The position numbers were made by a program, and so were the translations under genes. A model generated the notes under the pieces. That model was given only the letters and a program-made list of their open reading frames with translations. It was not told where the DNA came from and searched no databases. Below, one piece after another: positions 1-8,599 of a stretch of 26,642 nt of DNA (within the stretch, counting starts at the first letter, position 1; each line of letters begins with the position of its first letter). This DNA is from Dichomitus squalens LYAD-421 SS1 (lineage: Eukaryota > Basidiomycota > Agaricomycetes > Polyporales > Polyporaceae), in NCBI RefSeq assembly GCF_000275845.1, contig NW_006766891.1, positions 590,144 to 616,785 of the forward strand, in the 5' to 3' direction.

Positions 1-30
1 TTGTCTGTCAGTGCGCCATCATAATCTATA

Positions 31-871
31 TCAAGCCTCCTCCGAGTCATCGTCAACCCGGGGCCTTCGTGACCCGAATGGGAGCTGCGTCTGCATCATG
101 CGAGCCCGCCCTTTCTGCGCCCTAGCACGTTGCGAGGGTGCCTTTCGGCCTTTCCCAATCTCCTCCTCAATTACATCGTTCAACTGAACCCACGTGGCAG
201 AGACAGCTCTGTCATGCAGCTTTGGGACCCATGAGTCCAGGTCCCCTGTAGGGTAGAATTGAAGGTGGTTCTCTGGGCAGCGGGCGTTCAACTTGCTCAG
301 ATGGTCTAGAAAGACAGGACACTCCCGGTCCCATGCGGCATGACTCTTCTTATTGCAGTTCACACAGTGATACTGCTGCACATCTTGTATCTTACAATCT
401 GCTGTTCTATGTGTGCGCACATGTTCCGCACGTATCATGGTCCTGAGGGCACTCCTTAGCCAGGTGCCCTGCATCGTAGCGCTGGCATTTGGAGCACCTC
501 AATGGTTCTGCTAGGTTCTTCCTTACACTTACATGGCGGCCGGCTAGTACCAGACCTGCTCGGATAACCTTGTTGGCTGCTTCCGGAGAGGAGAGCGTAA
601 CCAATAGGTGAGCAAAACGTTGGGCTTGGTACCGCTTGTGGATTGGCTTAATCCAGCGAGCATCCACAATTGCCCCTTCCTCAAGATCAAGATCCAGTTC
701 TGTCTGTCGCCATTGTGTGGTATCGGTTGGATCTAACCCAACCGGTGTAAACTCCGCAACCAACTTATACTGCCAGTGGCGAGGGCGAATCTTTGCCCTT
801 GGGCTCAAAACAAACTCATAATCGCGTGCGTGCTGCACTATCCACTTCGCCAGGTCTGGTGTGTTGCTCAT
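31..871 (-). pseudogene. gag-like ORF1 of a non-LTR (LINE, Tad-like) retrotransposon, frameshifted
   Basis: Two overlapping minus-strand frames (871 to 407, then 474 to 31) together read as one retroelement gag protein. The first frame has a basic N-terminal part, an RRM-like stretch (HLLVTLSSPEAANKVIRAG) and a zinc knuckle starting RCSKCQRYDAGHLAKEC. It stops just after CGTCAHT. The second frame continues with another Cys/His knuckle, HCVNCNKKSHAAWDREC. Paired knuckles of this kind are known from ORF1 of fungal LINEs, where they bind the element RNA. The frames differ by one base near 410-430, so this copy is probably dead. No reverse transcriptase is visible; it would lie beyond base 1. The 5' end abuts the 3' end of the kinase gene, about 137 bp away, in the same orientation. 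The element may be 5'-truncated, as LINE copies often are. No target-site duplication can be seen because only one end is present. Confidence 0.75.
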
Positions 872-1008
872 GCGGCACCGCGCTCCTCAAAAGCAGAGAT
901 GGGAGATTACATGTGGGCTCAGTCGCCGCGTCCGGGAGTTATCGACCGCGCGAACGGCTTGGAAAGCACGGGAACATTCAATTGTGCGAATAGTGGGTAC
1001 ATGTACAT

Positions 1009-2504
1009 CTAATCAACGCCGTGTAACCATTCATGCTCCAGTAATCGTGTAGCCGACCAACGTCGTTGTGGATCGATAGCAAGGGTTCGTGCTAAGAAGT
1101 CTGCGGTCGTGTTCAAATCATCTTGTAAATACCTCAGCCTCTGTAGATGGTCCAGAATAGACGAACGGAACAGTCCCGAACCATGGAGCAGGCGGCCTGA
1201 CGTAGGAGTTTGAAAAGGTCACCCGTCTGCTCTGAGGCTAGCAGCAGCATAAGTGGCACACTGACCTTCGTTGCTGAAGTAGTGCCCACCGAATCTCCCC
1301 TGCTCCAAGAAGCGGATAGGGAACTGCCCGAGGAGTCCCTCGATCTGCGCTAGATGTGTCGCAGCGTGGTCCATGTCCTTGTGCCGTTTGCTCGTGTGAG
1401 GATTGAACAGCACGTCGCCAGTCGCCAGCTCGTACACCTGCACACGGAGCAAAACGATGCGACGCTCCTATCGGTTCACCCACCATATACTGTGAACTGT
1501 GAACTCACCAGACAACCCAGATTCCAGATGTCCGCCTTGGTATCCCATGGGGCGCCGATGATCACTTCAGGAGCGCGGAGCTTCTCGGGTTGGATGAGCT
1601 GCGGGCCAGGCTTAGACACCTTATTGGCTTCGCGCTATGAGATTGCGTTCATTGGCTATAGTCGAACAGTGCGTACCAGCGCCGAAGTCAGTAAGCTTGA
1701 ACATGAGACGCGACAATTCGCTCTGTGTCATTTCCTTTTTCTGTCCGCTCTCGGGGGGCAGGCCGATGGTGAGAACGTTATCCGGCTTCAGGTCTGTTGC
1801 ATGTGCGGTCGTCACCCCACGATTCCGCCTGACCGGAGCTGAGGAACATACGCACCTGTATGAACGATCCCGCAGTCGTCGTGCATATACTGCAGTGCGC
1901 GAAGGAGTTGCTTGGAGATGCGCTTGACTAGAAACAAGGGCATCTCGGCTTTGAAACCGCAGTAGATGTCTAATACACTGAAGCCCATAGGCTCGAGCAC
2001 GAGGCAGATATGCTTCCCATGAGGCCCCTCATACGTGAAATTGTCCAGAATGTGACAGATGTGGGAATGGCCGGGAGCATGTGGGTTGGTGTCGCGGAGT
2101 GTCTTCATGATCTCGAGCTCGTCCCACACGGCCAGTGCCTTCTGTGTGGCAAGTTCACCTACTAGTACCTTCATAGCACCATACCCATTGTCGCTGCCAT
2201 GGTAGGCACTCATTCCTATCGTTACACAGACAGTTGACATAGTGTGGGCTTACCTGATGTTCTGGACGAGCCAGACTGTAGAGTACCTGCCCCAGCCGAG
2301 CCGTCGGACGACCCTGTACGAGTTGTTGTAGACTTCACCAATCCTGATAGGATGATATCCGCCGGGCTTGTAATACTCTGTCGGTTCTGGAGTCGCTGGT
2401 AGACCGACCGTAACGGACCAATTGGAAGCGGCGCGATGCGATATTGAGGGCGTTGATCGCCATGATAGTGCTATGGGTCGAAGAGGGGAGAGAAGCTTGA
2501 GCAT
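1009..2504 (-). CDS. SRPK-like serine/threonine protein kinase
   Basis: Six exons, complement of 1009-1196, 1266-1437, 1509-1627, 1677-1793, 1856-2193 and 2254-2504, give a 394-residue protein with continuous phase. The start is the ATG at 2504. Kinase motifs appear in order: glycine loop LGWGRYSTVWLV (about 70-80), ATP-binding Lys92 in AMKVL, helix-C Glu near 109, catalytic loop HTDLKPDN (195-202), DFG (232-234), and RAPE (253-256). DIWNLGCLVYELATGD and the C-terminal DPQRRW then follow. GWG-x-x-STVWL, HTDxKPDN and ELATGDxLF are SRPK/Sky1 signatures (SR-protein kinases of the CMGC group). All catalytic residues are present, so it should be active. The long spacer of SRPK1/Sky1 is missing. 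Intron 3 uses an unusual AAG acceptor, needed to skip an in-frame stop. It is divergent from ATP12. Its true substrate is unknown, since short SRPK-like kinases are expanded in mushrooms and need not phosphorylate SR proteins. Confidence 0.88.
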
Positions 2505-2766
2505 GGCGTGAAGTTCTTCTGGGCATTATGAGGACCACAAAGAAGGAGTGTTTATGGGTTCCGCATGGCGGGCACTGACAAGGACGTCATTGATGGCTAC
2601 ACTGGCAGCTGTGGACAAGGTCCTCGACGGTGGCCACCACTCGGCCCGCGCCGGTGGAACTTGCCGTAAACCGTGGGGCTTCCTATTCAGGACACGCCAT
2701 GACGCGGGACTCACGTGCCAGCGTGTCCTACTTGCTGCGACCGCGTCGCCGTCCGACTCGGAGTCC
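2505..2766. promoter_or_regulatory. shared divergent promoter, kinase / ATP12
   Basis: The 262 bp between the kinase ATG (2504, minus) and the ATP12 ATG (2767, plus) must hold both promoters. I see no clear TATA box. Another plus-strand ATG at 2630 opens a long frame into ATP12, but it would bypass the mitochondrial leader, so I did not use it as the start. Confidence 0.5.
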
Positions 2767-3899
2767 ATGTACCGCCAGGCTGTCCGCGCCTTCGTTCCCG
2801 TTCTCCAAAACAACGTCCGCAGGAGCTTTCCTGCCAGACGTATCCTGGTATCTTCTTCTAGAACACACGCGACAGTACCAGAGTCTGGTCCAGCAGTTAC
2901 CGCTACGAATCGTACGTGTCCATGCTCGCTCATGCGTCTCCATACCGACACTCTTGTTCGCCGCAGGAGCCGAGGCTACGCTCAAGAGATTTTGGAAGAA
3001 TGTCGAGATTGAGAAGCGCGATGGAGGCTACGCGGTCACTCTGGACAAACGGCCCCTCAAGACGCCCTCAGGAAAACGCCTCATAATTCCTCCAGAGAAG
3101 AGGCTCGTAGCTGCTCTCATCGCGTCAGAATGGGAGAATCAGGAAACTTTGTTGAAACCCCATGCCCTTCCTATGGTGCGTCTACAAAATTTATCACAGG
3201 TTGGAAGCAAGCCGACCGGGAACTCTAGACTTCCATCGCGTCAAGAGCGTTGGACGCCTTCGAGGACGAGCCGACGCGAGAAGAAGTCCGGGCCCAACTA
3301 CTCAAGTACTTTGAGACGGATACAATCTTGTGAGTTTCTTTACGAGTCTCCGTGCTATACCGAAACCAACCATCTCGATAGCTACCACGCAACCGAACCC
3401 GCAACGCTCGTGAAGCTCCAAGAGGCGCACTGGAAGCCCATCCTCCACTGGGCACGGTCTACCTTCGACGTTGAGATCGCTACGACGGACTCCTTCCTCG
3501 TCCCCTCACAGCCTCCAGAAACCATTCTCAAGCTCAACGAAGCATTGATCAAGTTCAGCCCGTGGGAGATGGCCGGTACGCACCCTGCTGCTCCACTTTG
3601 TTCCACTCTCATGACGGCTTTGCACGCTGTAGCAATGGAGCGCGCGACGTACACATCAAAATCCTTCCTCATCGCTCTCGCCCTGGTGAAGCGCCATATA
3701 GACGTCGACCAGGCCGCCCAGGCCGCTCACGCCGAAGTGAACAGCCAGATCGAGCGATGGGGCGAGGTAGAAGACAGTGCGTTTGACGTCGATTGCTTTG
3801 ACACGTTACTAACATGACTGTATTCTAGGCCACGACGTAGACTACCATGACATCAGGAGACAGCTCGGCAGTGCTGCGTGTCTCCTTGCAGACTACTAA
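2767..3899 (+). CDS. ATP12: ATP synthase F1 assembly chaperone ATP12 (mitochondrial)
   Basis: Six exons (2767-2911, 2967-3175, 3229-3329, 3382-3575, 3633-3776, 3829-3899) encode 287 residues, close to the family's usual size. Residues 1 to about 48 (MYRQAVRAFVPVLQNNVRR...) are rich in Arg, Ser and Ala and almost free of acidic residues, typical of a mitochondrial presequence. That is why I chose the ATG at 2767. The ATP12 domain follows: LKRFWKNVEIEK, VTLDKRPLKTPSGK, the EWENQ segment, ALPMTSIASRALDAF, FETDTIFY, ERATYTSKSFLIALAL and a C-terminal HDVDYHDIRRQLGSA. In yeast and humans Atp12/ATPAF2 holds the F1 alpha subunit before it joins beta in the matrix. All introns are 52-57 bp; the last has a textbook TTACTAAC branch site. 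Intron 4 (3576-3632, 57 bp) is a multiple of three with no stop, so its retention would keep the frame. Splicing it gives the better family match (EMAAMERATY). Confidence 0.92.
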
Positions 3900-4041
3900 G
3901 GACGTATATCGTCGCCTCTGTACCACGTAGATTGGAACCGTTGGTACTATGGCCCCCTCTACCAGTCATCGCGGTTCAAAGCCGAGAACGAGGAACGCAA
4001 AATATCCCAGCACAAACGGAGTATAATGTCGTGATCACGGC

Positions 4042-5260
4042 TCAGTGGACGATGACCGGATACCCTCTAGCGCCATAGTATCCGTCGCTCAGTCCGGGAC
4101 TAATAGACGTGCAGAACCTGCAAGAGAGGTGTGGACGTGAGGGCACCGAGGGGTTGATCTCCGGCCTCTGCCTCGTATGAGACATTGGACGGCAAGCGGA
4201 CACTGATGCCGTTAAGTGGTGCGCCAGTACTTACGGACGTGCGTCGCTGGAACGACGTCCGCGATAAGCAGTCTTCCTCATTTCCGCCTGCCATAGTGGG
4301 AAGCAGAAGGTTTGTACATGTGCTAGAGAGCTCATCGAAGGAGGATGCAGCCGTCGTGCTCCCTGTCATATTATGCGAGCCATTCTGGCTGGTGTCAAAA
4401 TACGGTGGAGGAGAGGTAGCATGTGAGTTTGCACCCACCTCGATTCCCTCCCCGAGGACACAGTACTGTGTCCTCGGGAAGGAGATCGGGAGAACGACCG
4501 CATGTGTGATGCCTTCGAGTTTTGCCTGACCGTCTACGAGACGAGGAACCACAGGTATCCTCATGAAGATGCTGCGATCTAGAGGACATTGTCCGAGGCA
4601 AATTCTGGTGAATGGTACAGTGGAAACGAGTACCTGAAAGAGGGATCGTTCCTATCGATGCTGACAAACACATTCAAGTCCTTCAAGCCGCGGGGCCATA
4701 TACGAATGCATACATCGGGCCCACAGTTGAATAGTTTGCGGTGATTCGATTTCCGCGCTGCTTGGCCAATCGATCGCAGTCGACAGCAAGTCCATTGTCC
4801 CTGGCGGCAGCTCTACATCGAATATCTATGAAGTCGCCAGCTCTGGACAGAGCAGGTTAGGACCATATATTTATTATTCTTTGAGGGCCCCAACGATGAA
4901 ACGAAGTCCGAGTCGATCTCCAGGTGCTCCATCCCCATGATGCACACACTCATGCGTGATCGTGGTGTTGTCGCAACCGATTTCATATGCACGAATGCTG
5001 GAGGCGTCTTCCTGATTTCTGTGGTGCGACCGGTGTCAGGATCGACGGAATGGTGTGTCCAGCTCTAGACTAGAACTGACACCAGGAGAGCGTAGGTCCC
5101 GAAATGCCATGTTGAGCAGCTCGGCAGGAAGGGCGTTGATTGGAGCAAGGAAATTGCGCGTCGACTGCAGCTTTGCCAATCCCGCGAACAAGTCTCGAAT
5201 GGCAAGGCGACGCTTTTCTGTCTCTCTCGCCACATATTGGCGAATGCTGTCAGGCGCAAA
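4042..5260 (-). pseudogene. F-box protein gene, degenerate or with unresolved exons
   Basis: On the minus strand a stretch near 5233-5090 reads VARETEKRRLAIRDLFAGL, then STRNFLAPINALPAELLNMAF. A charged helix followed by IxxLPxELL is the usual N-terminus of Agaricomycete F-box proteins, which recruit substrates to SCF ubiquitin ligases. The frame then hits a stop at 5036. Further open segments follow in other frames: EIRKTPPAFVHMKSV (about 4970-5020), and VLVSTVPFTRICLGQC running to RRTS (about 4630-4235). A clean GTAAGT...GGCAG intron (4168-4234) then leads to a last exon (4042-4167) ending GYPVIVH. The 3' half splices plausibly, but I could not connect the F-box exon to it without ad hoc introns, and no ATG lies directly upstream. 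It may be a real gene whose exons I missed, or a decayed copy. A 28-bp palindrome lies inside it. Confidence 0.4.
4451..4478. repeat. perfect 28-bp palindrome
   Basis: The half-site CCCGAGGACACAGT is followed immediately by its exact reverse complement, with no spacer. Ten bases either side (4441-4450 against 4479-4488) continue the symmetry imperfectly, with about 7 of 10 matching. As a result both strands encode the peptide PRTQYCVLG here. Confidence 0.95.
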
Positions 5261-5674
5261 GCACCGGTGATGGAATATATAGGATCTCCTGCGGGTGCCG
5301 TGAGTGCGCTGAGAACGAGCCGTGTGAGACGAGGTGCAAACCTGAGCGCGACTGTGGTTGGATCCTCCACATTGTCGTTGGGGAGAGGTACGACTCGTCC
5401 TGCCCAGGCACTACGTATAGTCTGATAGGCTCTATACTGAACAGCGGAACGGAAGCGTCCAGGGTCGCAGGGATTGGTGGGTAAACTGATGATTGCTGGG
5501 ATACTACGACACTAGATTGCAGCTAAAGTAGCACGAAGAGCAATGACACAAAGAACGGGGGTGAATCGATAAACGTACATTAACCTATGTGAAGGAGCGA
5601 TACAGGAGGGATCTCCCAAATATGTTGGTAGCCTCGTAGTGCGAGCTACGCGTCTGCCCCGACAGCTGCATCTT
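5261..5674 (-). other. gene-poor stretch between F-box relic and next gene
   Basis: No gene assigned. A minus-strand frame stays open from about 5515 to 5065 and contains ALRFAPRLTRLVLSAL, which faintly resembles a leucine-rich repeat. It overlaps the F-box reading in another frame and has no clear start, so I treat it as possible debris of a second F-box copy or as chance. Confidence 0.3.
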
Positions 5675-7145
5675 CTACTGCTTGAACATCGCAGATCGTT
5701 TCTTAACAGCAAGTGGCCGGGTGCCGTTGGTGGCGAAACTTGCTTCCGGGACGACTTCGGGGATTGGAGCCCACTTGGCGAGCTCGTCAGTAAGCTTCTT
5801 CTGCGTCCTCTTGTTCTCCTTCTCGGCGACTTGGCGCATCGTGATGTAGTATACCTCAGGCTCCTTGTTCCTCTTGGAAAGGGCGTCACGATGTCCATAT
5901 GTCTTCTTTTCCGCCCCAGTTGATCGCGACGGCCTTGGCGCGTCTCGCCAAATGTCTGTCGGTGGGCGCGGCGAAGGCAGGGGTGGAGCTGGTTCAGGCG
6001 AAGGGTGGACGATCATGGCCTTGTGAGATTTCGCCCTTCCCAGTCCAGTAGGCTCCACGTGCACCGAGCGCGCCGTGGAGAGCTCCTGCACTGGCAGGGC
6101 GGCCTTCAACCTCGCAGACGAGGAGGCGGGGTTGTGGAGCGACGTGGAAGGATGAGCCTTGCCGGTGGCCGTCTTGGGGTCGGGCAGGGTCTTGAGCACA
6201 GTATCTGTCATCCGCTGTCCTCGACGGGACGGAGTGTCCGCACCGTGGCCCATCTGTGGTTCAGAGGATGATCGGGCATGCACGGCGTCGCTTGTGGTTG
6301 CGGTCGTCCGGACACCCCTCCTGTCGGACTGCGATCGGGAGAGAGAGTCAAAGGAGCTCCCCCGGGCGCGCTGCTGGCGCTTGATTGTGGCGGGTCCATT
6401 GGGAGGCCAGGATGGCTCTCCCCCCTGGCTCTGAGTACTATGTGAGGTCGAGACCTCAGCGTCGACCTGCAACGCCGGATCCCGATTATTGGTACTTGAG
6501 GAACCTGTCTTGGCACGAGAAGGCACGGCGGGAGTGGAATGCGTAAGGACAAAGTGCCTGCTAGGAGCGGGTGGACAACGACGCCTGAGCTTCTTGACTG
6601 GAACCGGAGCCGGGGGTAGAGGACGATTGGCGGGGAGGACTGCCGGCGAGATGCCATATGGCGTACAGACTTCTCCGTCCGAATGATTACCCGGAAGCCA
6701 GTGCTCACTGTGACACCAGTCAGTCCTAGGATCGATGGAGGGCACCGGCACGGGCTTCTCCTCAGCTTTGGTGCGTGGCTTGGACCGCGATGAGGAAGAG
6801 GGGAACGCGACGGAGTTGGCGTGCGCGCGTTGCTCTCGATCAAGCCGCGTAGCTTCCTTGAAGCTGTCCTGCCTCCACTGCTCAACAGCAGCTCTAGTTT
6901 CGCGCAGGTCCCCTGAAGCCATTGCGTCGCGGTCGAGGCTCGCCAATGAGCGGTTGGCTGTCTTCCTGATGTCGCCGATCTGTACAGGCTGCCCACCACG
7001 GTACGAAGGCCGACGGTGTGGCTGTGTTTTGTCCGTCTTGGGCACTAGGGCCTCCCTATACCGACGATCAACACCTTTCAGCAGAGTGCGCATCACCATC
7101 GACTCACTTGAGATCATTTGAGAGCTTGCGGATGCGCTGCATCAT
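5675..7145 (-). CDS. hypothetical disordered Ser/Pro/Arg-rich protein
   Basis: A long minus-strand open frame ends at 5675. The simplest start is the ATG at 7117 (480 residues). I slightly prefer a two-exon model, complement of 5675-7055 and 7108-7145, giving 472 residues and beginning MMQRIRKLSNDLKEALVPK. It uses a GTGAGT donor, a TATAG acceptor and a 52-bp intron, and keeps phase. The protein is low-complexity throughout, with runs such as RPLPPAPVPVKK and PEPAPPLPSPRPPT that look like SH3-type ligands, and many Ser-Arg and Ser-Ser pairs. The C-terminal 80 residues are more ordered: YYITMRQVAEKENKRTQKKL suggests a short helix, followed by LAKWAPIPEV and a basic end, KKRSAMFKQ. There is no signal peptide or membrane segment. 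I recognise no family. The length of the open frame in a stop-rich, intron-rich region is the main reason to call it real. Confidence 0.7.
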
Positions 7146-8599
7146 GCACGGGCGAGATCTGTGGCTCTCGCGGCCTTGTGGAAAGGAGTGGTCGGAGGTG
7201 AAGAGGTCGGAGGGGCGAACGGTCTAAGATATTCAAAATGTTTAGCATTCAAAAGCGCAACTTGCGCCACTAGCACAAGCAATCGAAAGCCCATGGTCGG
7301 AGCGTCTGACACAAAGCAGAGGCTCAGGCGCGCTTTGCCTGAACAGTAGCAAGTCATTCGGGCACAAGCTTAAGGTCCGAGCATTCTCGCCTTTGCGACC
7401 CTGTCTTCCGAGTTCAGCAACGCTCCACCCGTAGCGTCGGCCGGAGCACCTGAAACATGGCAGATCGGCGCTTAGGGCCTGAGGTCTAGTTGGGACAAAG
7501 ACGTGACCGAAGTCTGCATGTCAGAGACGATGGCAGGACGTACACGTACCACGCTATATTGCAGAACACAGTCATGCAGCGGGCTATCATTCGCCATGGC
7601 TTCACGAGCAATCTAACCAAACGTCATACGACTCGATCAAATGTGACATACCTTAACGACAACTTCGTGCACGCTCCTTCTCCAGACAATCTTGTGTCAT
7701 CCCTCAACAGCGAGTTCAGCCGGAGTTTGCATGTATTCGAATGATTGAAGGGGCGGGCACCGCTGCCGTCCTTGAATCTCGACGCCGAGCGCTCCCGCTC
7801 CCGCTCGAACGTAATGCGCTACAAGAGATGGCAAAGATAATCCACATTGGTCGTGGAACCAGCCGGAAACGCATGAAGTCAAGTCAACATGAGATACACG
7901 CGGGCACAGGAGTCGCCTTTTGAGCCTGAATTCTCTGAGCAGATTCGCCGGGCATCACAGTTGCACATGCCAAGGGGTATATGAGGTTCGTGCATTCAAA
8001 GCTGGAGCATCGCGCGAAAGTTAGCATCATTTGCGAAACAACTTTGCCATTTCCTGAGCTCACCAATCAGCGGCTCCCACCCAATGGGCTCAGGCAGCAT
8101 GACCTTCATGAATCTTATCGTTCTCGATGAGAACGTAGTGAGGCGGCTGTGAGAACTGTACTGATGTCGAAGAGTCCGTCCGCAGACCATGTTGTCGTCC
8201 CCCACTTCACGATATACAGAGCGATATCAATATGCGATTGCTGCTTCAATCATCGGGCGAGCTTCTATGGAGCCAGCTTGAGTCACCGACTTGTCTTCTG
8301 CCGGTTGCCGTTCTTAAGGAACTTGCTGCGAGTATTAAGCAACGCGTAGTAGACTGCAGCATGATACATAGCACATGAGGGAACAAGCACATATGGGTTT
8401 AGGGTCGGCGGACGAAGGGTTGTGGGGCGCAGTGAAGCGGGGTAAAGTTGAAGGCTAACTTGCTGCGCGAGAGAGGGCTGGCTGCGGTGCTGTGCTTGGC
8501 GCTCGACGCGCGTCTTGGGCCACTTGTACCGTGGCCAGTGCTCGTCTCTCCTTCCCTCATCTTCCATCTTCATCATTCACTCACCCGGCTCCTTCAGTC
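7146..8599. other. long intergenic region upstream of VPS1
   Basis: About 1.45 kb between two divergent genes. I see only short unsupported frames. One minus-strand frame near 7996-8205 (SRTIRFMKVMLPEPIGWEPL) looks protein-like but has no recognisable family and no splice partners. The last 60 bp (8540-8599) are strongly pyrimidine-rich on the plus strand, consistent with the VPS1 core promoter and leader. Confidence 0.5.
8540..8599 (+). promoter_or_regulatory. pyrimidine-rich leader of VPS1
   Basis: A CT-rich tract (CTCTCCTTCCCTCATCTTCC and following) runs to the start codon. Such tracts commonly sit at transcription starts of strongly expressed fungal genes. The ATG context is GTCATGGCA. 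Confidence 0.5.

Noticed and set aside
2630..3817. Continuous 395-codon plus-strand frame over ATP12
   Set aside because: It reads through ATP12 introns by chance and uses the wrong frame upstream. The spliced model from 2767 gives a mitochondrial leader and full family match.
6208..6999. 263-codon minus-strand frame beside the disordered-protein gene
   Set aside because: It is a shifted-frame shadow inside the longer 5675-7145 gene, caused by its high GC and low stop content.
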